From Micromonospora qiuiae (GTDB lineage: Bacteria > Actinomycetota > Actinomycetes > Mycobacteriales > Micromonosporaceae), in contig NZ_BOPC01000086.1 of NCBI RefSeq assembly GCF_016863555.1, positions 1-32,631 on the forward strand: a DNA stretch of 32,631 bases, given 5' to 3'. Made by a program: the position numbers and the translations under genes. Below are positions 1 to 7,970 of the stretch, one piece after another; the first letter of the stretch is position 1, and each line of letters starts with the position of its first letter. Below the pieces are notes generated by a model that searched no databases, had not been told where the DNA came from, and saw only the letters and a program-made list of their open reading frames with translations.

Positions 1-61
1 AGGAGGTGCGCGAAGTGTAGAAGGGTGTGGCCGGGACGACGACCACCCACGCGTTGGTCAT
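1..61 (-). CDS. Possible 5' end of a gene running off the left edge
   Basis: An ATG on the minus strand at 59-61 opens 20 codons that read off the window without a stop (peptide begins MTNAWVVVV). Third codon positions are mostly G or C, as in the real genes nearby. It lies about 50 nt downstream of npdG in the same direction, so it could be the next gene of the operon. Too little is visible to name a product, and chance is a real alternative. Confidence 0.3.
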   Translation of the reverse strand, partial: MTNAWVVVVPATPFYTSRTS

Positions 62-113
62 GGCACGGTGACCCTATCGTGGTCGGCCGGCCGTAGACCT
101 CGGAGTCGCCCCG

Positions 114-794
114 TCAGATGTCGGTGATCCGGATCCCTGCATGCGCCTTGTACCGGCGGTTCACGCTGATGAGATTCGCGGTAAGTGCCTCGACCTGGTG
201 TGCGTTGCGCAGCCGCCCCCCGTACACGCCGCGCACGCCCGGGATGCAGCTGGCCAGATCCCGCACCAGGTCGACCGCCTCCCGCACATCTGCCAACACC
301 AGGACGTCAGTGTCGACCGAGGCGGTCTCCGGGTCGTCGAGCGTGACCGCGCTCACGTTGTGGAACGCGCCGACCACGATGCTGTCCGGCAGCAGCGCCT
401 GCGCCTGTTGGGTCGCCGATCCCTCCTCAACCGGGAGCGCATAGGCACCCTGCTTGTCGAAGCCGAGCGGGTTGACGCAGTCGACCACCACCTTGCCAGC
501 CAGGCTGGTCGCCAGCCCTTTCAGCAGGTCCGCATGTCCCTCCCAGGGAACGGCGATCACCACGATGTCCCCGGCGTCGGCCGCACCGGTGTTGTCCATG
601 CCGGACACGAGGCCGTCCGTCGCCCGGGCCAGCTCGGTGGCGGTGCTGGCGGCCCGCTCCGGGTCACGGCTGCCGATGACCACCGCCAGTCCGGAAGCTG
701 CGAATCGGCGGGCCAGGCCCCGACCTTGCGGGCCCGTACCACCCAGGACCGCGATGGTCTTGCCGACAAGCGACTCGGGCAGGAGATCTGTCAT
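114..794 (-). CDS. npdG: NADPH:F420 oxidoreductase (NpdG type)
   Basis: Cytosolic Rossmann-fold protein of 226 residues, the usual family size. It moves hydride between NADPH and coenzyme F420, supplying F420H2 to F420-dependent enzymes. Seen: the dinucleotide loop GGTGPQGRG near residues 18-26, the NADP-phosphate-binding stretch VVIGSRDPERAA that follows it, and DIVVIAVPWEGH around residue 80. A conserved NPLG motif (DCVNPLGFD) and the C-terminal segment GGRLRNAHQVEALTANLI are typical of this family. The ATG at 794 is preceded by AAGGAG about 9 nt upstream. It lies 79 nt downstream of etfA, the last clearly intact gene of the leftward run. Its likely local partner is the LLM oxidoreductase at 12735. 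A decayed relative sits at 2710-2967. Confidence 0.9.
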   Translation of the reverse strand: MTDLLPESLVGKTIAVLGGTGPQGRGLARRFAASGLAVVIGSRDPERAASTATELARATDGLVSGMDNTGAADAGDIVVIAVPWEGHADLLKGLATSLAGKVVVDCVNPLGFDKQGAYALPVEEGSATQQAQALLPDSIVVGAFHNVSAVTLDDPETASVDTDVLVLADVREAVDLVRDLASCIPGVRGVYGGRLRNAHQVEALTANLISVNRRYKAHAGIRITDI

Positions 795-873
795 GATGTC
801 TTACTCCTTTTGGTCAGTCTGTAGTCAGCTTCGCTAACGGGACACGAGCTGGTTGACTCGGCAATGTCGCCCA

Positions 874-1833
874 TCACGTGCGCCTGCGGATCTCCTCGAC
901 GGCCTGCGGTACGATCTTGAACAAATCGCCGACCACGCCGAAGTCGGCCAGCTCGAAGATTGGCGCTTCGGCGTCCTTGTTGACCGTGACGATGGTCTTG
1001 GAGGTCTGCATCCCGGCCCGGTGCTGGATCGCCCCGGAGATACCCAGGGCGATGTACAGCTGGGGGGAGACCGTCTTGCCGGTCTGCCCGACCTGGAACT
1101 GGTGCGGGTAGAAGCCCGAGTCAACCGCTGCCCGGGACGCGCCCACCGCACCGCCGAGCAGGTCGGCCAGTTCCTCGACGAGCTTGAAGTTGTCCGCGTT
1201 ACCGACACCACGACCACCGGACACGACGACGGAGGCTTCGGTCAGCTCCGGGCGTGAGCCCTTCTGCTCGGCGACCCGCTGCACCACCCGGGCCAGCTTG
1301 TCCGTGTCGCTGACGGTAACGGCGAGCTGCTCCACCTCCGGGCTGGCCGGAGCCGGGGTCGGGGACAGCGAGTTCGGGCGGACGGTAACCAGCGGCAGGC
1401 CACGAGTGACCTTCGACTTCACGATGGTGGAACCGGCGAACACCGCCTGGGTCGCGGTGCCGTCTGCGGCCAGGTCGGTCACGTCGGTCAGGATGCCGTT
1501 GTGCAGCTTCACCGCGAGGCGGGCGGCGATCTCCTTACCCTCCTGCGACGAGGCCAGCAGCACGGCACCCGGGCGCACCCGCTTCACCAGATCGGCCAGC
1601 ACGGTGGCCTTCGGGGCCACCAGGTAGCTGTCGATCTCCTCCCCCTCCGCGGCATAAACCTTCGCCGCGCCGTACTCACCCAGCTTCGAGCTCAGCGCGT
1701 CGGCGGCGCCGGGACCGCCGAGCACGACCGCGGCGGGGGTGCCCAACTGCCGGGCGAGGGTGAGCATCTCCAGGGTGACCTTCTTGACGCCGAACTCACC
1801 GGTGGCGTCAACGACGACGAAAATCTCAGACAT
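874..1833 (-). CDS. etfA: Electron transfer flavoprotein alpha subunit
   Basis: Alpha subunit of the soluble ETF heterodimer (about 319 residues), which binds FAD and carries electrons from acyl-CoA dehydrogenases to ETF:quinone oxidoreductase. The C-terminal FAD domain shows SGGRGVG, then QVGQTGKTVSPQLYIA, then GISGAIQHRAGM and the NKD..APIFE..D segment, all standard for FixB/EtfA. The upstream GTG at 1842 is possible, but the ATG at 1833 gives the normal MSEIFVVVD start, with GAGGGG about 9 nt upstream. It follows etfB by 12 nt, so the two are co-transcribed. At least three acyl-CoA dehydrogenases in this window could feed this ETF. A locus-specific ETF is an inference from position only. 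Confidence 0.95.
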   Translation of the reverse strand: MSEIFVVVDATGEFGVKKVTLEMLTLARQLGTPAAVVLGGPGAADALSSKLGEYGAAKVYAAEGEEIDSYLVAPKATVLADLVKRVRPGAVLLASSQEGKEIAARLAVKLHNGILTDVTDLAADGTATQAVFAGSTIVKSKVTRGLPLVTVRPNSLSPTPAPASPEVEQLAVTVSDTDKLARVVQRVAEQKGSRPELTEASVVVSGGRGVGNADNFKLVEELADLLGGAVGASRAAVDSGFYPHQFQVGQTGKTVSPQLYIALGISGAIQHRAGMQTSKTIVTVNKDAEAPIFELADFGVVGDLFKIVPQAVEEIRRRT

Positions 1834-1845
1834 GACCCGCACCCC

Positions 1846-2625
1846 TCACACGAACTTCTCGGAAGCGAGGAACTCCACCAGCTTCACGCCGCCGTCATCC
1901 TCATCGGTGACCTTCACGCCGGCCGACCGCAGCGGGCGCTTGGCGTGCTCCAACACCGTGCTGGTCGCCCCATCGAAACCCACCTCAGCGGCGGCGATGC
2001 CCAGATCGGCCAGGGACAGGGTCTGCACCGGCTTCTTCTTCGCCGCCATGATCCCCTTGAACGACGGATACCGCGGCTCGTTGATCGTGTCCCACACCGA
2101 TACCACTGCCGGCGTCGAGGCGGTGACCACCTCGTAGCCCTCCTCGGTCTGCCGCTCGACGGTCAGCGTCGAACCGTCGAGGGTAAGCTTCCGCGCACCG
2201 GTCAGGGCGGCCACACCCAGCCGCTCGGCGATCATGTGCGGGATCACCTGCACCCGCCCGTCCGTCGACTCCGCACCACAGATGATCAGATCCGCGCCCA
2301 GCTGGCCGAGAGCGGCGGCGAGGACCTTTGACGTCGCTACTGCGCACGAGCCGTGCAGGGCGTCGTCCACCACATGCACCGCCTTGTCCGGGCCCATCGA
2401 CAACGCCTTACGGATCGACTCGGCCGCCCGATCCGGACCCATCGTCAGGACCGTGACCTCACCGCCGACCGATTCCTTGACCTTCAACGCCTCCTCGATG
2501 GCATACTCATCCATTTCATTGATCACATTGTCCGTCGAACCACGGTCGACAGTGTTGTCGTCAGCACGCAGGCTGCGTTCCGCCCCCGAATCAGGCACCT
2601 GCTTGACGAGTACGACGATATTCAT
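1846..2625 (-). CDS. etfB: Electron transfer flavoprotein beta subunit
   Basis: Beta subunit of ETF, 259 residues, the usual size; it binds AMP structurally and docks the dehydrogenase partners. Seen: N-terminal NIVVLVKQVPDS, the ...INEMDEYAIEEALK helix, VLTMGPDRA, LGADLIICGAESTDG for the nucleotide site, and the family signature around PAVVSV..INEPRYPSFKGIMAAKKKP near residues 157-186. The ATG at 2625 is the only sensible start. Its best Shine-Dalgarno match (GGGAGG) is about 12 nt away, rather far, and lies inside a tiny upstream reading frame ending 6 nt before etfB. A promoter of its own is not obvious in the 29 nt between that frame's stop and the gene or just above it. Read-through from the upstream genes is possible. 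Confidence 0.95.
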   Translation of the reverse strand: MNIVVLVKQVPDSGAERSLRADDNTVDRGSTDNVINEMDEYAIEEALKVKESVGGEVTVLTMGPDRAAESIRKALSMGPDKAVHVVDDALHGSCAVATSKVLAAALGQLGADLIICGAESTDGRVQVIPHMIAERLGVAALTGARKLTLDGSTLTVERQTEEGYEVVTASTPAVVSVWDTINEPRYPSFKGIMAAKKKPVQTLSLADLGIAAAEVGFDGATSTVLEHAKRPLRSAGVKVTDEDDGGVKLVEFLASEKFV

Positions 2626-2631
2626 CGCGCT

Positions 2632-2694
2632 TCAACGACCTCCCACTACGTAATCTGCCGGCCGAGCCAGCTCCATAACTCTCTGGACGTTCAT
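2632..2694 (-). CDS. Possible 20-codon leader ORF before etfB
   Basis: An ATG at 2692-2694 with AAGGGA about 10 nt upstream opens 20 codons that end in TGA six nt before the etfB start. The etfB ribosome site GGGAGG lies inside its last codons, so its translation could expose or occlude that site. The peptide (MNVQRVMELA...) matches nothing I know. It could equally be chance or the tail of the decayed gene just upstream. Confidence 0.25.
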   Translation of the reverse strand: MNVQRVMELARPADYVVGGR

Positions 2695-2709
2695 AGGATG
2701 CCGTCCCTT

Positions 2710-2967
2710 TCATTCCCGCGACCGTCTGAGAGGCGGACAGGACCGGGCCAGGACGACGACGTCGGCCCAGGCCAAGCAGTCAGCGACACCAGGCCGGTGG
2801 CGGCTCCCCATGGACTTGATCTGGGCGGCGGCTGCCGCGGCACGCCGGTATCGCGGGATCCGATGGCCACGCGGAGGCCGGCGGCGTCCAGCGCTGGGCC
2901 AGATGCCGCCGATCATCCCGGCGCTGGGTTGGTTTCTATGTCCCGGCGGGGTATCAATCTCGGTCAT
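2710..2967 (-). pseudogene. Decayed NpdG-like NADP-binding gene fragment
   Basis: A minus-strand frame starts at ATG 2967 with a good AAGGGA site (MTEIDTPPGH...) and runs 85 codons. Read straight it is unlike any protein. Shifting frame shows a broken Rossmann protein: GMIGGI in frame 1, then LAQR, then LDAAGLRVAIGSRDT after a shift, then RAAAAAAQIKSMG and GVADCLAWADVVVLA back in the first frame. These pieces line up in order with NpdG (compare its SGLAVVIGSRDPERAAS and AADAGDIVVIAVP). At least three single-base changes or small deletions are needed, and the glycine loop is partly missing. The sequence then stops at 2710, far short of a full gene. It is not a recent copy of the intact npdG at 114, since the aligned residues differ. 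Sequencing error is unlikely to explain both the shifts and the truncation. Confidence 0.65.
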
Positions 2968-2996
2968 GCTGGTTCCCTTCGTGGCGGGCGGGGCTA

Positions 2997-3746
2997 TCAG
3001 TCGACGTCGGCCGGCCAGACGACCCGGCGGTTCTGACGCGCCTGGGCGACCATTTCGCCCATCGAGGTGTATAGAGAGGTGTCTTCCATGCAGAAGTCGT
3101 CGCGGGCCCAGACCGTGGACGACACCACGAGGTACCAGCCGTCGCGAGGAGCGGGCGGCTGCGGCCGAAGGTGAAGCGTGAAGTCGATGGTGGGGACGAA
3201 CGCCGGCACACGCGGGCTGAGGAAGAGCCCGGGCGGTACCGCGTCGATAAGTACCGCCGCGCGGCCGAGTGCGTCGAGCGTGGCCAGCGGCCGAGCCGGC
3301 TCGTTCAGCCTCATCCAGGCGCGCGTGGCCGTCCCGGCGCCCGTGTCGGGGATCAGCCGTAGCTCGAGCAGTCGGCTCCACGGCTGGTCGCGGTACGGCG
3401 GGTCGTATCTGGGGGTCTGCTCCGGGGTGAGTATGCCGGCCAGGTCGATCGGCGCTCTGGGGATCTCGGTGCCCCGGACGCGGGCCAGCTTCGCTACGGC
3501 GCGGGCCCGGGGGTGGCCCTGAAGCAGCGAGACCTCAACGCACGCGGTCCGTCCGCCCTGGTGCCGGGGGGAGACGAGCAGATCCGCATCGCCGAGGCCC
3601 ACTGAGCCGCTGAACTCGACCGCCAGGGACAGCACCTCGAACCCCGGGATGCACTGAGCGGCCTCACCGAGCGCAGCGATCACGCGACCGCCGAAGACGC
3701 CGTCGAAGCCGCGCCATTCCTCGACGAAGTGCGCGCGGTCAGCCAC
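2997..3746 (-). CDS. Acyl-CoA thioesterase, double-hotdog (TesB-like)
   Basis: Predicted to hydrolyse acyl-CoA thioesters, recycling CoA or releasing a product acid. About 249 residues, close to the usual length of actinobacterial double-hotdog thioesterases. Seen: an N-terminal hotdog with FDGVFGGRVIAALGEAA, and a C-terminal hotdog with PTIDFTLHLRP, where the Asp and following beta strand match the TesB active-site region, then GWYLVVSSTVWARDD and the closing SMGEMVAQARQNRRV (TesB-like 'G.L.A...Q'). I chose the GTG at 3746, which gives an 8-nt overlap with the cupin gene. A second GTG at 3776 would add ten residues (30 nt). It follows the cupin and CitE-like lyase in one transcription unit. 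Confidence 0.75.
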   Translation of the reverse strand: MADRAHFVEEWRGFDGVFGGRVIAALGEAAQCIPGFEVLSLAVEFSGSVGLGDADLLVSPRHQGGRTACVEVSLLQGHPRARAVAKLARVRGTEIPRAPIDLAGILTPEQTPRYDPPYRDQPWSRLLELRLIPDTGAGTATRAWMRLNEPARPLATLDALGRAAVLIDAVPPGLFLSPRVPAFVPTIDFTLHLRPQPPAPRDGWYLVVSSTVWARDDFCMEDTSLYTSMGEMVAQARQNRRVVWPADVD

Positions 3747-4326
3747 GAGCCACCGGTTCCCGCACCATGATGTCACCCGAGGGAGGTTCGCCCGGCCAGT
3801 CGGCGGCCGCGCGGGCCCAGCGCCTGCCAGCGAGGTCGAATGCCTCCGCTCCCTCGGGCCAGTCGTCGACCGTGGTGATCCGCCAGCGGGCCTCCGACGT
3901 CAGCAACACCTCACCGCGCCTGCCGGAGCGAACATCGACGGAGATGATCGGTTCAGCGGCGGTCGGGCTAATCTCCTCCGGAGTCCGGAAGATCGCCGGA
4001 CCGCCGAACCACGCCAGCACTGTGCACCCCTGCGGCGCCTGCATGCTGGTTCGCAGGAACCGTGCTGGGACGTGTGTCAGCTCACCTGGGCCGTGGACCT
4101 CTCCCTCGAACTCGAGGTGGCCGTCGAGCACGAAGAACTCCTCGGCGGCCAGGTAGCCACCGGGGGTGTCGCGGACGAAGCCGGCGGGAAACCGGGCCAG
4201 GAGCGTGAAGGTGTCACCGTCTGACTCCAGTGGCACGAGATCCAGGCCAAGCTCGGCTCCCAGCATCGGGACCCTGCGCCAGGGGATGCGGTCAGCGGTG
4301 AGGTCGATCGCGCGTGGCCGAGGCAT
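3739..4326 (-). CDS. Cupin-domain protein (ChrR/DUF4437-like)
   Basis: Single-domain cupin of 195 residues, probably cytosolic. The central stretch GGYLAAEEFFVLDGHLEF followed by HGPGELTHVPA resembles the two cupin motifs of ChrR-type cupins. The first motif lacks the expected His-X-His (Tyr-Leu-Ala-Ala-Glu-Glu instead), so metal binding may be weakened. Enzyme activity is unknown: such proteins occur as isomerases, dioxygenase-like enzymes or small-molecule sensors. Its ATG at 4326 shares one base with the stop of the CitE-like gene (TGATG), so translation is coupled. A second, larger cupin of similar kind is at 18788, which suggests both act on pathway intermediates. Confidence 0.7.
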   Translation of the reverse strand: MPRPRAIDLTADRIPWRRVPMLGAELGLDLVPLESDGDTFTLLARFPAGFVRDTPGGYLAAEEFFVLDGHLEFEGEVHGPGELTHVPARFLRTSMQAPQGCTVLAWFGGPAIFRTPEEISPTAAEPIISVDVRSGRRGEVLLTSEARWRITTVDDWPEGAEAFDLAGRRWARAAADWPGEPPSGDIMVREPVARG

Positions 4327-5189
4327 CAGGGCTCCGCGCGAGCCGCGAGGGCCAGGATCTTGTGCGCGTTCCTGAGCACGGCGCCGTCCACGAGGCGCCC
4401 CTGGTCATCGAGCAGCACACCGCTCCCCTCGGCCTCTGCCGCTTCCAGCCGGCTGATCACCGTCCGAGCCTCCTCGGCTTCCTCTCGACTGGGGGTGAAC
4501 ACTTCGTGCACCACGGGGACCTGAGCCGGGTGGATGCATGCACGGCCGAGGAAACCTTGGCGACGCACCCGGCGGGTGGACTCGGCGAGGGGCTCGGCGT
4601 CCTTGGTGATCCGCGAGACGGGACCCACCGGTGGGTTGATGCCCGCAGCTGCGCTGGCCAGCACCACCATCATGCGGATGCCGGCAAGCTCGGCCTCGTC
4701 CTGGCCGGGTTCGAGTCCGGTGTCACCGGCCAGGTCCACCTCACCGATCTGCAGCTGGTGCACACGTGGTCCCGCGGCGATCGCCGCCACCTGCAGCATC
4801 GCGACCGCCGACTCGACCAGCGGCATCAGCACGGTGTCGTGGTCACCGAGCGACGCGAGCTGGTCAGCCACTTCGCGGACGTCCTGCGCGGACTCCACCT
4901 TGGCGAGGGCCAGTCCGCGCAGGGCCGGGATGCCCGCCAGCGCGGCCACCTCGCCGGACCGCCGGTTGCCGCCGTTGATCCGGACCCACAGCTCGGTGCG
5001 GAGGTCGGTCGGCTGCGCGCGCAGCCAGTCTTGTACCGCGGCGAGGGCAGGTTCCTTCTCGGCGACCGGTACGGCGTCCTCGAGGTCGACGATCAGTGCG
5101 TCCGCGCCGCGGTCGAGCGCTTTGTCGAGCTTCTGTGGGGCGTTACCCGGGACGTAGAGGTAGGTGCGTGGGAGGTCGGTGACGCTCAT
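4326..5189 (-). CDS. CoA ester lyase, CitE/HpcH aldolase family
   Basis: Predicted Mg2+-dependent lyase that cleaves a 3-hydroxyacyl-CoA carboxylate such as malyl-CoA or citramalyl-CoA into acetyl- or propionyl-CoA plus an oxoacid. 287 residues, normal for the family. Seen: PRTYLYVPGNAPQKLDKAL at the N-terminus, ADALIVDLEDAVP with acidic metal/substrate residues, the RINGG strand with the CoA/carboxylate-binding Arg, the QIGEVDLAGDTGL block, and the closing ACIHPAQVPVVHEVFTPS. It overlaps the upstream acyl-CoA dehydrogenase by 4 nt (ATGA). With the CaiB transferase and the MaoC hydratase at the head of the operon, it recalls the three-step itaconate or citramalate route. The actual acyl group is not readable. 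Confidence 0.85.
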   Translation of the reverse strand: MSVTDLPRTYLYVPGNAPQKLDKALDRGADALIVDLEDAVPVAEKEPALAAVQDWLRAQPTDLRTELWVRINGGNRRSGEVAALAGIPALRGLALAKVESAQDVREVADQLASLGDHDTVLMPLVESAVAMLQVAAIAAGPRVHQLQIGEVDLAGDTGLEPGQDEAELAGIRMMVVLASAAAGINPPVGPVSRITKDAEPLAESTRRVRRQGFLGRACIHPAQVPVVHEVFTPSREEAEEARTVISRLEAAEAEGSGVLLDDQGRLVDGAVLRNAHKILALAARAEP

Positions 5190-6352
5190 CCCACCACCGT
5201 CTCTCCGCTGATGAGCGACTTGGCCACAACCATCCGCAAGATGTCGTTGGTGCCCTCGCCGATGCTCATCAGCATGGCATCGCGGTAGAGGCGTTCCACC
5301 TCGAACTCCGTGGAGTAGCCGTACCCGCCGTGCACCTTCATCGAGTCGATCGCCGCCTCGAGGGCCACCTCGGAGCAGAAAATCTTCGCCATCCCGGTCG
5401 GGCCGTCCGCGCGCCCCTGCCGGACGGCGTCGGCGGCCCAGTACGCCATCAGGCGGGCGGCCTGTACCTGGGTGCCGAGCTGCCCGAGCTTGAGCTGGAT
5501 GGCCTGGAAGTCCGAGATCGGCCGGCCGAACGCCTTGCGCTGCTTGGCGTAGGCGAGGGCCTCGTCATGGGCACGCTGGGCGATCCCAACCGAGCGGGCC
5601 GCGATGTTCACCCGGCCCCACTCGAGGGCCGACAGCACCTGCTGCATGCCCTTGCCTTCGACGCCTCCGACCAACTGGTCACGGTGCACCCGTACGTCCT
5701 GCAGTGAGATTTCGCAGGATTCGGTGCCCTTGTAGCCGAGCTTTGGGATGTCCTTGGTGACCTCGAAGCCGGGGGTGTCCGCCTCGATGAGCAACACACT
5801 CATCCCCTTGTGCGCTGGCGAAGCGCCGGGGTCGGTCTTGACAAGAACCGGCAGCGGGTCGGCGTACCGGGCGTTGGTAATCCACATCTTGGAGCCGTTG
5901 ACGACATAGTGGTCGCCGTCGAGCCGGGCAGTCGTGCGGATTCCCTGCAGGTCGGTGCCGGCGTCGGGCTCCGTCAGCCCGATACCGGTACGCCGCACAC
6001 CGGTCGCCAGGTCGGGCAGGTACTTTTGCTTTTGCTCCTCCGTGCCGTGCATGGCGATCAATCGGCAGGCCAGCGAGTGGCTACCGAGGATGCCGGCGAT
6101 GCCCATCCAGCCGCGGGCGATCTCCTCGAAGACGAGAGCGAAGGAGACCGGGTCGAGGTCGAGGCCGCCGTACTCCTCGGGCACGGTGATGCCGAACAGG
6201 CCCATGTCGGCCATGCCCTTGACGATCTCCGTCGGGTATCGGCCGGACTGCTCCCACTCCCGAGCGACGGGGACGACCTCCCGGTCCACGAACTGGCGTA
6301 GGAGAGCGCGGAATTCGCGCTGTTCCTCGTTGAGCTTGAAGTCCACGTGCAA
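5186..6352 (-). CDS. Acyl-CoA dehydrogenase
   Basis: FAD enzyme making the 2,3-enoyl-CoA and passing electrons to ETF. 388 residues, full length. Seen: N-terminal helical domain (LNEEQREFRALLRQFVDREVVP), the FAD-loop TEPDAGTDLQGIRTTA, WITNARYAD, the ARSVGIAQRAHDEALAYAK..AFG helix, MKVHGGYGYSTEFEVERLYRD, and IGEGTNDILR. The Glu of that last motif is at the classic catalytic-base position, unlike the two other acyl-CoA dehydrogenases in this window. The ATG start follows the DUF35 gene by 38 nt, the only notable gap within this run. It lies next to the MaoC pair and aldolase, so it may supply the unsaturated CoA ester hydrated by them. Confidence 0.92.
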   Translation of the reverse strand: MHVDFKLNEEQREFRALLRQFVDREVVPVAREWEQSGRYPTEIVKGMADMGLFGITVPEEYGGLDLDPVSFALVFEEIARGWMGIAGILGSHSLACRLIAMHGTEEQKQKYLPDLATGVRRTGIGLTEPDAGTDLQGIRTTARLDGDHYVVNGSKMWITNARYADPLPVLVKTDPGASPAHKGMSVLLIEADTPGFEVTKDIPKLGYKGTESCEISLQDVRVHRDQLVGGVEGKGMQQVLSALEWGRVNIAARSVGIAQRAHDEALAYAKQRKAFGRPISDFQAIQLKLGQLGTQVQAARLMAYWAADAVRQGRADGPTGMAKIFCSEVALEAAIDSMKVHGGYGYSTEFEVERLYRDAMLMSIGEGTNDILRMVVAKSLISGETVVG

Positions 6353-6390
6353 TGCCTCTCTGTGCTGGCAAGGAGTCGGCGTGGCGCCGG

Positions 6391-6795
6391 CTAGCGGGGA
6401 GCGGGTACGAAGACCGGCAGCGCTCGCCCGTCGTCGAGGTCGACCCAGTCCACGGCGACGCGGTCACCGATACACCAGGCATCGGGCTCGGCGTTTTCGA
6501 GCCGGGTCAGGCAGATGACGCCTTCGTCGAGGCGGACCCGGGCGATGACGTAGGGAACGTCCGCGTCGGGGACCGGCGAGCGGTACACGACCGTGAACGA
6601 GTCGACGACCCCGGTGCCGGCGGCGGTGTCGAACCGGAGCGTGTCGGTGCGCCCGCAGTGGATACACAACGAACGCGGAGGGTGCTGCACGCCGGAACAC
6701 TCCGCGCACCGCTGCACCGTGAGTCGGTGCTCGCGGGTCGCATCCCACCAGCCGACCGTGACGACGTCGGCGGGGGCCACGGATGGCGCCTTCAT
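6391..6795 (-). CDS. DUF35 zinc-ribbon/OB-fold partner of the aldolase
   Basis: Small protein of 134 residues with a rubredoxin-like zinc ribbon (C..C, ten residues, C..C within QRCAECSGVQHPPRSLCIHC) followed by an OB-fold (VVDSFTVVYRSPVPDADVPYVIARVRLDEG). Such DUF35 proteins bind CoA esters and pair with thiolase-fold enzymes. In the cholesterol igr operon the equivalent is the C-terminal half of ChsH2, needed for Ltp2 folding and activity; here it is a free-standing protein. The ATG at 6795 overlaps the stop of the thiolase-fold gene by 4 nt, so the two are probably made in equal amounts. The reading frame extends further upstream, but that part is shadow sequence inside the thiolase gene. 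Confidence 0.85.
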   Translation of the reverse strand: MKAPSVAPADVVTVGWWDATREHRLTVQRCAECSGVQHPPRSLCIHCGRTDTLRFDTAAGTGVVDSFTVVYRSPVPDADVPYVIARVRLDEGVICLTRLENAEPDAWCIGDRVAVDWVDLDDGRALPVFVPAPR

Positions 6796-7970
6796 CGGTC
6801 GACCCCCAAGATCACAGTCGCGTGCGTGGACAGAATCCCCCCGGTGCCGTGCGCCAGCGCGGTGCGTGCGCCGGCCACCTGGCGGGGCCCGCATTCGCCG
6901 CGCAGCTGACGAACGGCCTCGACGAGCAGCAGCACCCCGTACTGACCGGGATGGCAGTAGGACAGGCCACCGCCGTTGGTGTTCAGCGGCAACTGCCCGC
7001 CGGGGCGGATCCGGCCGTCCTGGATGAAGTCCAGCGCCTCGCCCCGACCGCAGACCCCGAGCGCCTCGAGCGTCAACGCCACCGTGATCGTGAACGAGTC
7101 GTAGACCTCGATGACGTCGATGTCGGAGATCGAAAGGCCGGCACGAGCCAGGGCGTCGGCCGAGGAACCCACCGCCCCCGTGAGCGTCAGGTCGTCCACC
7201 GCGGTCATCGAGGTGTTGGTGGTCCGCTCGCCGTAACCGAGCACCTCGACCGGCGTTTTACGCAGGTCGCGGGCCCGCTCGCTGGAGGTGAGCACCACCG
7301 CCCCGCCTCCGTCGGTCACCAGGCAGCAGTCCGCGGTGGTGAGCGGGCTGGAGATCATCGGGGACGCGAGCACGTCCTCGACCGTCAGCGGGCCGGCGCC
7401 GTACCGGAAGGCCTTCGGGTTGAGCAGCGCCCACTCCCGGGCCGCCACGGCGATCTCGGCCAGATGCTCGCGCGTGGCGCCGAATTCGTGCAGGTACCGC
7501 TGCGCCGCCATCGCGTAGTAGGACAGCGGATACAGCGGGGCGTACGGCGTCTCGAACTGCGCCTCGGGCGTGTGGGCCTCCACCACACCGCCGAGCGAGC
7601 GGGACCGCGCCGAGCGCTGGTTCGACGCGAAACTGACCAGCACGGTCTCGGCCTGCCCGGCCCGGATCGCCTGCGCCGCGCGAGCGACGTACATCTCGTA
7701 CGCCGAGCCGCCGGCGAAGGTCGAGTCGGTCCACTTCGGCTGGATGCCCAGCCAGTCGGCCAGCTGGGTGGCGGAGAACCGGGAGATGCCGGTGGTGGCC
7801 AGCCCGTCGACGTCGCGCAGGGCGAGCCCAGCGTCGTCGAGGGCCCGGGTGATCGCCTGGGTCTGCAGGCCGAGGATGGGCTGGTCGGTCACCCCGAGGT
7901 CGGACTCGGCGACCCCGACGACAGCGACACCGGTGCCGAGTTGGTCACGGCCGATCAGGTGCCCGTTCAT
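6792..7970 (-). CDS. Thiolase-fold retro-aldolase, Ltp2-like
   Basis: 392 residues with a thiolase fold but no thiolase chemistry. The site where thiolases carry the nucleophilic Cys reads STFAGGSAYE (residues 83-92) with no Cys, and the C-terminal Cys motif is replaced by HGTGGILS. Instead there are LGYGER (Tyr246), EVYDSFT (Tyr290) and CHPGQYG (His340, Tyr344). As I recall, the Ltp2 aldolase of Thermomonospora curvata uses Tyr246 and Tyr344, and both numbers match here. The predicted reaction is retro-aldol cleavage of a beta-hydroxyacyl-CoA with a fully substituted beta carbon, giving a ketone or aldehyde plus acetyl- or propionyl-CoA. The start ATG at 7970 overlaps the MaoC gene by 4 nt. 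The DUF35 partner follows directly. A plain lipid-transfer/SCPx-like role is the alternative. Confidence 0.85.
   Translation of the reverse strand: MNGHLIGRDQLGTGVAVVGVAESDLGVTDQPILGLQTQAITRALDDAGLALRDVDGLATTGISRFSATQLADWLGIQPKWTDSTFAGGSAYEMYVARAAQAIRAGQAETVLVSFASNQRSARSRSLGGVVEAHTPEAQFETPYAPLYPLSYYAMAAQRYLHEFGATREHLAEIAVAAREWALLNPKAFRYGAGPLTVEDVLASPMISSPLTTADCCLVTDGGGAVVLTSSERARDLRKTPVEVLGYGERTTNTSMTAVDDLTLTGAVGSSADALARAGLSISDIDVIEVYDSFTITVALTLEALGVCGRGEALDFIQDGRIRPGGQLPLNTNGGGLSYCHPGQYGVLLLVEAVRQLRGECGPRQVAGARTALAHGTGGILSTHATVILGVDR

Noticed and set aside
2710..2967. Reading the 85-codon frame as an intact novel small protein
   Set aside because: Adjacent frames contain ordered NpdG-like pieces, so decay explains it better.
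6792..7970. Acetyl-CoA acetyltransferase (ordinary thiolase)
   Set aside because: Both catalytic Cys positions are replaced, and the tyrosines of Ltp2-type aldolases are present.
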